Shown in pieces: positions 34,701 to 49,700 of a DNA stretch of 64,000 bases. The stretch is from contig JAUIRK010000370.1 of NCBI GenBank assembly GCA_030549495.1, forward strand, positions 372,001-436,000. The letters run 5' to 3'. Positions within the stretch are counted from its first letter, which is position 1; every line of letters begins with the position of its first letter. Origin of the DNA: Nectonema munidae. Its lineage: Eukaryota > Nematomorpha > Nectonematoida > Nectonematidae. The notes below the pieces were generated by a model. It did not search any database. It worked only from the letters and a program-made list of their open reading frames with translations, and was not told the DNA's origin. The position numbers and the translations under genes were made by a program.

Positions 34701-37700
34701 AAAGCAACAGTTCGCCAGTGTAATTCCTTTATCAATGGGAAGAACCTTGGGTTACAGCAAAAAAACGAAAATTGCTCAAAAGTGACCAAGAGAATTGAAC
34801 ATAACGTTACCATTTTTCAACTATTTATTAACCGGATAAGCAAAAACATAAGTTTCCTCTATCGTGTATTGTGACAGAACTATTCATATTAAAGGCACAA
34901 AAACCGTACACGTTAGAGGTACATGTCGTGAAAAGACTAGATATACGGGTGTTTTGATAAAATCAACAAAGTCTATTAGTTTGGGACATGGTTCGAAGCC
35001 ACATAAGAGAAAACTCTGAAGCCAAATTATTCGGAACCAACAGTCATAGCAGTTATGCCAAGACCTCTTTATTGCAGCCATTATATGTCAGTCTATCTAA
35101 AGTCTAATGCTTAGTCTCACTACTTGTAACTTAATACATTTGTTTTTCGAAAGTTGAAGTGTTTTTAAAATCAATTAAACACAAATTAAATTAAATACAT
35201 AGTTAAAGTATTTAAAAACAAGGTTAGAAATAACATAACATGATTTGCTACAAACTTCTTCCCCCTAACAGCTTCTCCATCACCTATCCCATGGACTATG
35301 GCATCATAAATGCGGTTAAGCTAAAGTTCCGAAAATAACAACTGAAAGAATTATCCATCAAATGGAAAAGGAGCTAGGTGTAGCAGCATCTGATCTCATG
35401 AGGCGTACCGATGTTTTCCAGGCCATCTACTGGGTTGACCGATGCTGGAAAGACACCAGCGTTGAGACGATTCAGAAGTGTTTTCGAAAGGCTGGTATCA
35501 GTCACCAAGAGAGTATAAGTCAGCAAAGAAGAGGAGCTATAGATCAGACAGCCCCAATCGAAGCACATGAGTCGTGTAGATATCAGTAGAAGAATTGATG
35601 ATATAAGAGCATTTGCAGGCACCACCGAGAAACTAGAGAGGTACACCGACTTAGCAGACACAGAGAGCGACAGAACGTTAGTCCTCTTTCAAAAAATGTC
35701 TCTTTTTAGGGTCAACAGTTACTAAACGGCTCTTTTTAGAGCCAACATGATATCGAGTGAGATACGTCCCAGTCATGGTGTTGGTAATTGGCTTGGGCAT
35801 CGTAGTTGAATCTCACAAATGAAAAAAATCTTCAATCTAATGATTAAATAAAAAAAAAAGTAGAAAAAATAAAAAAATACATTAGTGATATGCTGGCAAA
35901 CAACATTGTTAGCTGTTTTATAGAATCTAATACGATATTTATGTTATTATGAAATATAAACTTTGAAATCCGCTGACCTGTGTATTGGTGCAACTTTGGG
36001 CGTTTCCCTAGGGTGTCCGTTATAAACAGGGTTGATTGTATATTATAAATATATGAACAAATACAGACTTTTAATATAAATATGAAAAGAAATTAAAAAT
36101 GATATACCATCTAAAAGTTATCTATTTCATCAATTTTTAAACAACAAAAGGAATTTTACTTTTCCTAGAAAACTTTTTTGGGAAAAATTGATCGCTTTAT
36201 CATTGAAGTTCCAAGAGTAAGCTGTATCAATAAAGGATTTGTAAAGACTTGAACAAGATAAATCTACGCTTGAGTATTCATACAAATCACGCCTTTTTTC
36301 AACCACTTGCTTTATTGAGGGTGAAGCTTGAAGAAAAGTCAAAAAATGTATTTTACGTTAAAATATCTCTAGTGTGCGATTGAGTCTTAATTTCTCCAAA
36401 CTTTTTAAACATATTTAATCTAGCATTGACTTTGAGGAGTAATAGAAACTCATCGATTTTATAAACAATAATACAATATGTAAATATGAGGAACATGGGG
36501 GTGGGGCTCTTTCAAACTATTCATAAGAGTTTCCAAGACATCGTCCTCTTTCATTTGAGGCTTTTCTCTATTAAATTGTAAGTTCGCTATGTCTTATTAA
36601 TTTTTTAATATTTATTTTATCTTTCATGTGAGAAGTGATTTTATATATAAGATTGGAAACTAAATAATTTAATTCAATTTTTTTTAAATATAATGTTCTA
36701 ATATTGAAGTACATTGGATTACTAAATAAAACACAAACATGTTAATATCAATGATAATAATGAATTAAATGTGGACTTTTATCTATTCAATACAAAAATA
36801 TCAGTACGAGAAGGAAACATCACATCAAAAGAAGTTTCATATCAAAATGGATTCAATGAAAGTGAAAACTATTTTTTAAATTAGTGCTAAGCAGACACTC
36901 CTATACGTTTTCGGCCCAAAGATGTCCGGTTTAATTACAGGACGGCGTGGAAACAATTTAACGTTAAAATTTTTAACATATGTGTTTTTTATAATAATAA
37001 TAATAATAATAATTGGTAAGAAAAATATGCAAAACATTGCATCAAATTTTCAATTAAGTTTAAATATACTTAGTACTTATTTGAATTCATTTTTATTTTG
37101 GAAGTTTATGTTAAAAATTCCGTTTTATTAACATACTTAGAGGGCAACCACCTAAAATATCTAACATAATTAAACAAATTTCAAAAAATTAGAAGATACA
37201 TTAGCCCTAAGAATGGAAAAAACTTATTTATTTGAATCATGAGGTTAATTTTTAATATGATTGATTTCAAAATTTTCCAATATTTGCAGTCACTTAGATT
37301 ATATATTTCCTTTTTTTAAAAGGTCCTGTATGGAAATTATAGATACTAAATAAAAAAATTGCAATTTACCAACAATCTCAAGAAAGGTAGAAATCGAAGC
37401 AACACCATTATCGTTTCTGGCTTCACAAGTATAGAAACCTTGGTCGCGTTCTTTGTTTAATTTTGTCAAAATTAACTTGCCATTAAATGTTTGCATGATT
37501 CGTAGACCATCAGCCCTAACTTTCACTCCATTTTTAAACCTTGAGCCAAAGAAAGAGACAAATACAAATAGCTAAAGTGAGAAAAAGAAAAACAAACCAA
37601 GTAAATGTAGGAAAAGGTGCGGCTTCTGGTTCACACAAGAGCGTAGCATTTCCGAAATCACTCGCCAATATTTTGCTTCTCATTAATCCTTTGCTAAAGT

Positions 37701-40700
37701 TTGGAGAAAAATCTATTTAAAAAAACAGGACTAATGTTAACTTTTAACAGTAATAGCGCAGATTAAATACGCTAAACGAGTTGGCCTAAATATTTTTCAA
37801 AATACACTTCTTTACGTGTTAATTTTTCAGAAAATACGATGTAAAATTTATTCAAAAAAAACCCCAAATCTTTAACAAAAATGAAATTATAAGTATAAAA
37901 TATAAAACAAATAAAATTATGTTTTTATATCTGTGTCAGGTATGGATTTTGCAGAAGTTAAACTACGCTGCCTGTCATGCAATGTAATGAATTGCAGCAG
38001 CTTATGAAAATTAGCAATACACTACAACTGATGATAATAAGGTTTTATAAGATAAAAAGATTTTAGAAGTTGAAGCATAGGCTGTAGAATGGGCGGATGA
38101 CTGCTCAGAGGGAGGAAGAAGTTGGATGCCATTTTTGAACCATTTATAAGTAACTTTAGGATTAATTATTTAAGTTTGATGATAGTCAAAGGCTGCATTC
38201 ACTTTTAATTTGAATAAAACGGATAAGTTTGAATCTAAAGGGAAAGACGTAGTTGGGAATGAAATCTACACAAGAAAATAGGCAAGTGCATGAAGATGTG
38301 ATGAATATAATTCAATCTTCGCGAGAGAAAAGAGCATTCTTCTCATCCCAAAGAAGTCATAGAGGAATTTCAGGAACTCAAAGAAGAATTCGTTTATAGG
38401 GAAATAGATACAAATTACTTCCACTTTCAGTTTACACAAAAAACAGTATATTTGATTATATGGAAAAATGAATAAAATAAGTGGTGACAAAGATTGCGTG
38501 ATATTGTTTTTGTGTGATAGCAACAAGTATACAAAGCGATTATTATTTCAGCATGCCATGCCTTCCTTATCAGCAAGAACGAGTATTTTGGTAATGTTCG
38601 CTTCACAAACAGTAGTTTCATGTGATCAAAAATTAAAACAATATTTTTATTAGCATTTCATTACTTTGAAATAGACGGTTGTTACTTAGTTGAAATAAAA
38701 TAAATGCCCAACAGTGAAGCACTGGGTTCAGTTGTAGTGAAAATAATCTTGAAGTATAGTGTGTAAAAAACTGTGCTGTGAGAATTCTGTGCTGCTGTAT
38801 GAAAACTTTAATGCTGTGCACACTCTTCGTGTGTATCATGCTATATTTTATGTCACCTCAGCACCCTATTTAAAGAAAAATCATGTTCGGTTGCGGTATG
38901 GAAAAAAATTTCACTTGAATTTGAAAATACGAAGAAGAATTATTTAAGAGAAGAAGCGTACTAAGATATTGGATAGATAACTTTCTCTGTTATCTCTGAA
39001 GTGTCTTGAGTTCAGTGTTAAACGTAAATATATTGATGATGACACCTTTAATGTAAGATCTAAAACTTTGTCAGTTTGCATTTCTTCGAAAATGACTGGA
39101 ATCTATTGATTAGAGATAATGAATTTATAATTATAAAAATAAAAGCTATAAAAACGTGTGCCCTTTTGATATCGATAGCAGACTAAGAAAAGATAGAAAA
39201 AAGAAAGATAAAATTACTTAACACCCTAAGATATGCTGTGGAGTAGCGAACTGCGTGGACATTGGAAGCTTGGCATTGATACGCTCCATTATCCGTACTT
39301 GTTGCTTTGCGAATCGTAATAGACTTTACTTGTGGTTTACTCACTGAATCTTCTCTGAAATGAAAAATAAATCTTTTTTATATCAGGGATGTCAAACTTA
39401 AACCACTCACGGGCCGCATTCCAAATATTTTTAGATTTTGCTGGGTTGATAAAACGCTAGGATTCAAAAGACACACATAATCATATTTTGAAACGAACAA
39501 TAACAGAATAAATCATTTACAAAGCATTAAAATCTTTTTCTTATTTTTTTCCCAGAAACTTGACATCTCTAAATAAAATTGTGTCAAAATGAGAAGTTAA
39601 AATCGTAGCAGCACGAACTGTAGAAATCGTAGTTATTTTATTATTTGTTAGTCTTGTCCTCTTCTTCGCCTTATTAATAGCATTACTGAAAATGTTTGCT
39701 CGCAAATATAAGTAGGGCCAATCATACATCGAATTTTTGAAAATTTAGAAACAAGATATTTATAAAATCAATCAATTACTCTCTAAAGAAATGGTTTTTC
39801 ATCATAGATGCATCACATTGAAAGTCGATGATTTCCATCTGAAAATTTGATGATAATTTTGATTCATCGACTGTAAAAGAGGATGTAAGGAAAGCTCAAG
39901 TTTTAAATCTTTGAGTATTTTGTCAAAAATACTCGGCAGGCCGCAATGTAATTCTTGGCGGGCCAATTGCGGCCCGCGGGCCATATGTTTGAGAATCCTG
40001 GTCTATATAACAGAAGTCCAGAATTATAAAAAAAATTCTTAAGTCAGTAACTATTATAAAAGTTCAAGAGCTAGAAATTGAAAAAGAAATTAAATTCATA
40101 TAGGTATGGTAAAAACTTTTAGCACTAAACTACACAGAAAATTTAGATATAATGAATAACCTATGAAATCTCGCACTACATATCTGTTCTAGAAGTTATG
40201 TATACAAGAATTCAAATGTTTATAAAAAAAGTGAGAAATAAAATATATAGACAAAATCATAAATAAACAAAGGACTAAGAAGATACAATCAGAAGTCGGA
40301 TATCGAAATAAATGCGAACTTCTACATAGTTATTAATAAAAGCCTAGATTTATTCCAGATTCAACGCTCATTTTTCTAAAGCTGCAAAAAAAGAAGAAAA
40401 AATACATTATGAGATCATTTTCGTCATAATGGAAGACGATTTTAGAAGTTGAAGCATAGGCTGTAGAATGGGTGGATGACTGCTCAGAGGGAGGAAGAAG
40501 TTGGATGCCATTTTTGAACCATTTATAAGTAACTTTGGGAGAGCCAAAAGCTTCACAGATGAAAGTTACGTCGCTTGATTCATCAACATAGGCGTTGTGT
40601 AATGGTAGAATGAAAATAGGTGCGGCTAAACAAATACGATAAAATTGAAAAGACACATAATTCAGAGATAGACAATTGCTATTTTATTTCCGCGTAAACT

Positions 40701-43700
40701 TTTCAATAATTAACGTATTTAGAAAAAAGAAACCTGTCAATTGCAATATATAGCAAATTAAAATTTAACTGTTAATTATTATAAGACTTTTTGTTTCAAA
40801 TCAAAGGAAACGCGTATATAACTAAATCGATGTTTTTTCGCTCTAATAAATCATTAGTTTATTATTCAGATTGAAAAAAGCGAAAATTAAATATAACTTA
40901 AGAATAAGATGTAAACTGCAAAACAAATTGAAATAAATAACAATTCAAGGGTTAGATCGTGTGTTTGCAGATCCATAAAAAAAGTAGATCAAAATTATGA
41001 TTCCAATGTTAAGCTTCGCTTGACAAACATTTTTTTCTAACGCCATTGACAGACACAGGGCTTTTTTGTCCAATTTTAAAACAGAGTTAGTTTTCTATAT
41101 AAAGTTCATAACATCAAACAGCAAAGCTGGAAACATATATTTTAGCAAAATTACAAGATAAAGATTTTAATGTATCAATTTTTTTCAAATGGACTAACGC
41201 CATCTAAGCTCATAAAAATGTTTTATGAGTATGATCTCAGTATAGTTATCTTCTACTCAAAATTATGACACTTATAAACATCACAATCATTCAATGAAAT
41301 GTTTTTACTTTGCATTTATAGATATGTAATAAAAATTAGATATAAGTTAGCACATAAACATAATTGTAAACAAAATTGGTGAAGACATTCACATCAAATA
41401 ATTAAGGCGCTGGATTGATTCAATTCGTCGTTTCGATCATATCCAGGACATCACTGCAACAGCAGATATATAGATTTATTGTGAACGTTTGATCCACAAT
41501 TCATTCTAAGCCAGTTACCAACGTGTCATTTAAATCATAGGCGGGACAACACTGCAACATCAGCTAAATAGATAAAATTGTGAACGTTTACTTGCGCTCT
41601 GTTGTGCAACCTACCCACAAATTATTCTATGTGAGTTACAAATGCGTCATTCGGATCATAGCATGCGGATCATTAGTTGTGTTTCATCCATTACCACAAT
41701 TTATTGATTGTATTTGATAATATTGTAGATTTGATTGGAGCACAAGTTGTGTGTGAGATTTGTGAAGATACGAAACACATCAACGTTTATTTTCCTTGAT
41801 ACGTCACAAATACTGATTTATCACAAACATAATTCTTTTTATTCCTAAACTTGTTGAATATCATCTTCCATAAGTTGTGTGTCTTTCCTAAACTATGTCT
41901 TCATCCGATTTTTCTAAAACTTCTGAAGAAAGTTCTTCAAGCCAAGAAACCTTTTCATCTCCTTCAAGTTTTTCTTGTGAAATTGATGGGAACTTGACTG
42001 CTCCACCTGAAAGAATTTTCATGGGAACCTAGGCTCAGTGATACAGGCAGGAGAGAAAGACTCAATATTAGAAATGTTTATAACAGGCCTCCTAGACCTA
42101 AAGGTGTTGCGAAAAACATGAGATTTTTTTTTTCTATTTTAAAATTGTTTTTTGATGTGGAGTTGATTACCTATATCTACTCAATGACGAAGAATAAAAT
42201 TGATTCGAATTATGGGTAAGAGTATTTTTTTGTTTTACATTTATTCTTAGTTTATTTTTCTAGGATGAGGCATCCTAAATATTTGCATTTGTACCATTGC
42301 TACAATAAATTTACGGTTGCCCATCTTCTTGCGTATTTGGCTCTCTACTTATCATAGGGCAAGATGGAGAACAAAAAGTGAAAGTTTCCGATCTATTTTC
42401 TTCTTCTGGTACACCTTTTTTACGTGTATGCCTGGGACGTGACATGTTCAATCTCATAAATATTTTTTATGTTTTGATAAAAAAGAAGAGAGGAACCCAA
42501 ATAACAAAATAAGCCCTATAAGAAAAGTGCATGATCACTTTTATAATATTTTTTCTCTTTTTTGGACTCCACACTCTGCTATTACAATAGATGAGCAGTT
42601 AGTATCTTTCAGGGGAGATGCCCTGTGAAAGTGTGACCCCAAAAACCTGAGCATTATGGGATAAAACTCTGCCACGTCAATGATTCCAAGTTTTACTATT
42701 GCTTGAAACCTGAAATATATGTCAGCGGACTTGAAGATTCAACATACTTTTCTGGAATAAACATTTCAAAGCGTCTAATTGAAAATAGTGATATCCCAGC
42801 AGGATGTGGAGTCTATACAGACAGGTTTTTACAAGCCACGCTCTTGCAGTTTGGTGTAGTGAAAGAAATCTGTCGCTATGTGGGACAGTCATGTCGAACA
42901 AAAGGTTCGTTCCTTATTTGTTTCGCCGCCCTTATCTCAAGCAACTAAAGTTAGCTGAATGTGAAAGGCGTACAATTTATTCCAACTTTGTTTCATTATC
43001 TGCATACATCCCAAAAAGACATGCAAAGCGAAATTTCAAAGTGGTTTACATATTATCTTTGCAGCACAAAAATATTAAAACTAGCGGTGTTTTATCCAAA
43101 CCTGAAAGCTTACTCTGCTACAATGAAAATAAAGGAGGGGTTGACGTAGCTAATAAGATGTTGAAAGCTTACAGATCTTATAAGCCTAATAGGCGGTGGG
43201 CATTTACTGCCTTTTGCAACTACCTTGACATGAGTGTTTTTTAATTCTTGGATTATTGCAAAATTCAACTCACCCGATGACTTCCCTAGCACAAAAAGCA
43301 ATGGAAGAAAATGTTTCATAAAGAAACTAGCTTTCTGTTTAGCTGAAGAGTCAATGAAGATAAGAGCAATGCTTTCCGAATTGCCTTTAACATCAAGTAT
43401 ATTCTTTCATACTACGCAACGAATCAGAACCAACGACCTCCAAAAGAGCATCTAGTTCCGTATGTGTTTCTAAAAGAAGCAGAAGTTCTAGAAAATGTGT
43501 GATAAATGTAAGCAAATCATCTGCAAACTGCATTCAAAAGTTGCTTGTTTCAATTGTTGAAATTTTAACGCCATCTATAACTTTTTTGTCAAGTGAATTA
43601 TTGGGTTTTTTAGGCAATAAATTTTTTTCTCAATATATTTATCCATTTTTTCAGTATGAGTTTTTTGAGGTAATCATTGACGTTTACACAAGAGTTTCGG

Positions 43701-46700
43701 TAAACTTTTCTATACAAATTTTCACGTAACCGTCGTTTGATTACTAGCTGCGTCAAAAAAGTATTTAGTCCGTCAAGCGAGGCATTAAATAAGCATAATT
43801 CTTTGTAAACTTTCTTACTTCCACCTATTTCATTAAAAGACAATATTTAGCGTTAATGATTGAATTAAAAGAAAATAAAGCTTGCTATATAGCTTTTAAT
43901 ATTGTGGGTATTAGGATGGGATACAAAGAAGTTTTTGTTATAGAGTACCCATGTTTAAAAAGCCAAGGAATCACTTGTATGCATGCAATACATCATTCAA
44001 ACAGAGATATAATCTTTCTTCTTTACAGAAAGTTCAACATAGAAAAATTCCGTTAGGAAATTTTCACACGTGAACATTATTTATCATACGATCTTCAACA
44101 CTTTGACGCGCTTCATTTCAGGCATTATGTAGAATGTAAACACAAAATACCATCATCATAATTTATACGATTTCATAAATCATGTAGTGCACTTTTTCAG
44201 ATCCAGAATTTCTAATTTTTTTGAAAAAAGTTAGAATAAATTTTTATGTTTATACTCACAAGAAAATATGGTAATAAATTACAGGTAACACTTGTAGCAT
44301 TGTACATACAGACACTTGAAATTCAATAGCCATAAAAATAGAGAAGATGTACCAGCAATAGAAACTTGAATTGATTTTTCATCTTGTCCGGCAACGTTGG
44401 AAGCTTTGCAGGTGTAGACACCAGCATCTGCAGAAGTTATTTTAGAAATGACTAAAACTCTGCCAAAATCCATTATTTTGGAAGACTTAGGCAAAGGTCC
44501 ACGCCTACGTGTCCAATTGTAAACAGGAAAAGGGCTTAAAAGAAAAACGAAAGTGTATAAAAAAATAGACCCTTAACGTTAGCTAAAATTTTGCTATTGT
44601 GTCCTATTTAACAATTTCGCAAAAGGATTAATCTTAAAAATTTTAGAATTGAGTAATCCCATACTCTTAGGTAAAATAGTTATTTAAATATAATAAAAAT
44701 CAAAACTGTAAAAATTTTGTAAAGATTGAAAATATAACCTAGAGTTTATATACTCTATTTATCAGGCGCATTCGAAACTATGCTCGAGACAAAATTCAGG
44801 CACCCTTTGGCGTCGCCTGATTCAGAACAACGAGAGTTGCCGAAACTCAGTGAAATTTTTTGTCCTCTTTAGTGAAATATAATAATTGTATTAAATATGC
44901 ATAAAACTACTCTTTATAAGCTATATATTATTATAGCTGCTTACGTTAAGAAGGATCAGATCATTTTTATTGACTTTTTAGAATTTTTATTGGTTTCGTT
45001 TACTTTTTATTTTTTAGTGTGAATGGAACTTATTTTAATTTTTAAAATAAAATAAAATAAGTTGTGTAAAACCAAAATCAGTGTTCATAGTGGAGAAACA
45101 AGTCTAACGAAAGCATACAAAATAAGCATCCTAACACTTACAACACTTTCAAGGAGGAAATTCCAAACAAAAAGTAAGGAACATCCAACTTCTCTGTATG
45201 CTTAACTAGAAGTCGAATTACGTGCATCTCTAAGTATATAAGCTGTTCCAGCGATGTATAATACATCTTACTTCTTTTGTTTCAAAGTCTTCATTTTCTT
45301 TGATCACGTCAATCAAAGGCTCATTTCGTGCACATACATCTTATCAATATTTTTGATAATAATTAAAAAAATCATGATGGTAAAAGTTTATTCATTCATA
45401 ATTACAATACTTACTCTTAAAAAAGCCAGTCCTCAGTCGCCAGCAAAAATTCCTAACTTATGTGTACCCATCGACAAAAAGGGCCTCAAATGTTTGAATT
45501 TCAGCTTTCTTAAAATTTGATTTTGTCGAAGTTTTTAGTCTGTCTCTCAACTTCTACACAGGAGAATTTTCCTGTATATATTTTAATCAGGCACGTTAAT
45601 AAGGGAGCAAGAAGTGAGTGGCATAGCAACCTTGAGAAAAAGTTATAGCGATTATAAATTATAATCAACATTTTATATAACTCACATGGTCGATCGCATT
45701 CCATAATAATGTTTACATTGAAGATATTTAAATTACAGAAAAGCGTGTCTACAAGCAAATATTGTTATCAATAAAAAATCTGAACTAGATATTTATACGA
45801 CTAGAGTATTTTAAATAATGACGCACACGTAAAAAACATACTGAGGAAAATAACTAACAAAAGAAATGGTATGAGTTTATGTTGAATCGGTGTCAAAACA
45901 TTTAGTCCACAGACGTTTCGTCGCTGGGCGATTCGTTGAATGGATATTTGGTTTCGTAGCGAACGATTGTTTAAATGAATTGCTGAAAAAAAACAAACAA
46001 TTACTCTCCCTCTTTCTATATACATGATAATTATAATCGTGAAAGGGTAAGAGAGTTTTTACTTCAGGTTTTTGTAAAAGGAACTTTAACTTATTAAAAT
46101 AAAAGGCAATACATAAACTGACTAAACATTTTTGTTTGAGGATGATAAAAAATATTAGTTTCACTTATTAGCTAAATTTGTGAAGGCTCGTTTCTATTAT
46201 AATTAAGCAATTACCTCGTTTGCTGTTTACCAATATAAAAAGCGCATATCTTTTGGCCGCTTACACTCTTTCGACGAAAAGGCGGTTCGACCAAATATCC
46301 ATTCGAGGAATCGTTCGGAAACCATATGTCTGCTCGACGAAGTGTCACGGGAAGGAACGTCCATCGACCAAACGTCGAATTAAGGGTGAATTCTACCAAC
46401 GAAGTGAAAAGTCATTTCAAATAAAAGATTTTCTAATACAATATAGGATCAATATATTTAAAGCCTGGACATATAAATATCTTTTAATAATAATAGTGCA
46501 CTTATTGCTATTGACATGTACCAATTCAATGTTAATGCATATTTAATAGCTAATCAGCAAAAATTTAAGACGCATTTAAAAATTTCGATGAGAAGAATTT
46601 CTAGGAAATATGGTGAGAAGCTAACAAATAAAAGAAATGTACTCGCCATAGGCAACGCATTCAAAACGCAAATCTTGTCCAGCTAAAACAGAAGAGGGGA

Positions 46701-49700
46701 AGATAGCAGGAAAGCCAACTTCAATGACAGGCCTTCTTTTACTCGTCACAACTAAAATAAAATAAACCTATGCAATATTATAAAAAAGAAAAGTAATTCA
46801 TCATATGTTATATCATCACTAAAGGCGGAATTTTTGAACGCTTAGTAAGGAGTGAAATTTCTCCTCCGAAAGGCGTATTTATCGATAAGGAGTTCCTTCT
46901 AAACCCCGCTATTAAAAAATTTTCAAATGGGGTTTATCAATAGTGGAGAAAAAATGCAGGGCTATTTATTCATAAAGATATTCATCGAAATCACCCCTCC
47001 AAGGATTTATAGATAGTTGTAATAATCGTATAGGAGTATTTATTCACGAAAATGTTCTACGCAAAGTTTAAAGAGGCATTTTATCGATAAAAATATAATA
47101 TGTAATGAGATGCATTCATAAAGATATTTGAAATCACAAAGAAAGAAAACTTCCTTTCTTTAGCAGTCTCAAATTTTTTAAGAATACCTTTTTTCAAAAA
47201 AAAATGCAAAAAAAATAAAACACTAAAATTACTAAATAATTAATAATATGTAAAATGATAAATCTGAAGCTGCAAAAGAGACTAAAAAATGGAAAATTTA
47301 AAATTGACATTGTAAAAATGTCAAAATGTATTGTGATATCAAATTTTTTGTCATTTTTGCAATCGCGATATTATTTTCTTTAAAATCAGCTATTAAAATA
47401 GAAAATTTGATAAATTTGAACTATTTCGTAAAATCTGTCTCGGTTTGATATTTTTAATCTGGTGCTAAAAATGCAAATGCGTTATTAACAAACTGGCAAA
47501 TTGGTTATCGCTTTTTTAGAGTATTTTAGTATTTAGACTTTTTAATTTTATCAATTTTTTTGAAAAAAAAATATTTCTCCAATTTTTTTTAATTATGTTT
47601 GGTGTAAAATAAAATGGGTATGTGAAAAAAATTAGAAAAGAGGTTGAAAATGAACAAGTTATAGATAAATGAAATTGTGTCTTTTACATGATGTGAATAA
47701 AGGGCTTATTGGAAAAAATAGAAAATATTAATCAAATGTAAGGCATAAAAATATGGGTGAATTTTTTTTAAAGATAAGCATAGTCAAGGCGAGAATTTTT
47801 TTAAAAAAGTCGAAAAAATGATTCAAAGCTACGCTTCCTATTCCTTTAAAATTTTCGACTCCACAACTCTGTTCTGAAGACAACGTATAAGAAAGTGTAT
47901 TTAAAACTTTTTAAAAAAAAAAATTTTTTTATCTTTAAATATAAACAATTTAAGGAAATTTCATGAAAAAAATAGTAAAAGACTATCTTTTTTTTGCAAA
48001 AATTGTATACATAGATCACTGTTAAAATTCTCTATTTTTGTGCACCTACCGTGATTAACTTTGTGGTGAAAATTTTCTAAAAAATATTTTATTTAATCCA
48101 AACGTTGTGCTTGGATATTAACAGACACCCAAATTTGTGATGAAACGAGAATAATGACAATATAGAAAGATATACTTTAATAAAACTTTAAAATATTTCT
48201 TTTGTATCAAAATTCATCATGCATATTATATAAAATTGAATGTTTATGTAACATATATGCTTGTTCACACAGATATACAGTTAACCTTCGTTTATCCGAA
48301 AAGAAGATTTAAAAAAATTGTTCGGATAATGAAATTATCTGGATTGTCAAAAAACAATTATTTTGTTGTTAGATTTTAAGGGGTGAATATAATACGATAC
48401 TTTAATTGAAACACTACACCATTATAACTTAAATATTTTACCAAAAACGTTAAATGCTTAAATATTTTTATTAAAAAGATGTGAATCTTTTATCCTTAGT
48501 GTATTCAAAGGAACAGTAAAATGATATACAGTAATCTTGAGCTATCCGTACCCCATATTTGTATTCTTTGAATGCTGCCTGATATTTGATTGATTATTGA
48601 GTTCTAACTGCGAAATTATTCGCCTTCAGATTTAATAGAGACCCTCTTAGGGCCGTCTAGACTGATCTCCATTCTTCTCGGAACAAAAGGTTACCTAATT
48701 CCAGCAAAAATCATTTTTGGAATTTTTTTTGAAAAATAATTACAAATTTAATTCCAACATCGTCAGAAACCCACATGCAATCATTTACAATGGTTAGAGA
48801 TCCAGTCTATATATCAAATTTTAACCAAGATTTGGTACTTTGACACTTGCATTTGAAAATAGAAAGAAAGTATTTTGGTACAATAGAAAGGTAACAATTT
48901 AAAAAATCTCGGATCAGGGTCAAGGATAAAAATCAAATATATGAATCATTCAATACAAATTTCAGAACCGGAAAGTGAAAGAATTCAAACAATACATAGG
49001 TTATATTATTTAATTAAATTTGTAGGTCTAAAAAAACAAAAAAAAATTCTTAGGATATCTTCATTCTATTTTTTTATCTATTAATGATACACATCCTGAT
49101 TTATTGAAAAATACCAAATTGTACACACCTCGGAACTTATCAGTATCATCAGATGCTGATAAGTGTCTCTTTAAATTCTCCTTATATACTTATAATTTCG
49201 TATATCAATTCTATATCACCGTTCATTTCAGATATTTGTTCTTTTCGCTGAACAAAATTAATCCTCCCTTTTTTTAAAAAGTAAAGTAAAAAAATGAAAT
49301 ACTTACAACTATTCTTCACATTTAGAGGAATCGGATTACTCGTTTTGCCGACGCTATTTGGAGTGACTTGATTTTTAGAACCAACACTTTTAACCATGCA
49401 TATATAATTCCCAGAATCTGAAAAATCTACCTAATTCACAAAAATATAAAATAGCCTTTAATCTGTAGCATCTGCGATTATAGTGTTCAAGCAAACGAGA
49501 GAAATACTAGTGACATAGCGCTCCCAATTTTTTGACAGATAATACAAATGTCTATAGAGATGACGATGCTTGGACAAATCAATAATGTAATGTAATCGTA
49601 ATAATGAAATTTGATTAGTCACAAAAAAATTGTGCACACTTATCACTTATTCGCAGAACTTTTAAACAAAGTATTGATAAGTATTTTCAACTTTATATAT

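Larger units (their letters stand above)
33176..36159 (-). other. Intron 13, with a Tigger-type relic
   Basis: 3 kb, mostly a pogo/Tigger relic in its second half. A 20-bp perfect palindrome lies at 34012-34031. Confidence 0.7.
40626..44352 (-). other. Intron 8, with a full-length-span piggyBac relic
   Basis: 3.7 kb. Contains a piggyBac relic (41895-43560, + strand), preceded by a tandem direct repeat (41446-41660). Confidence 0.7.
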
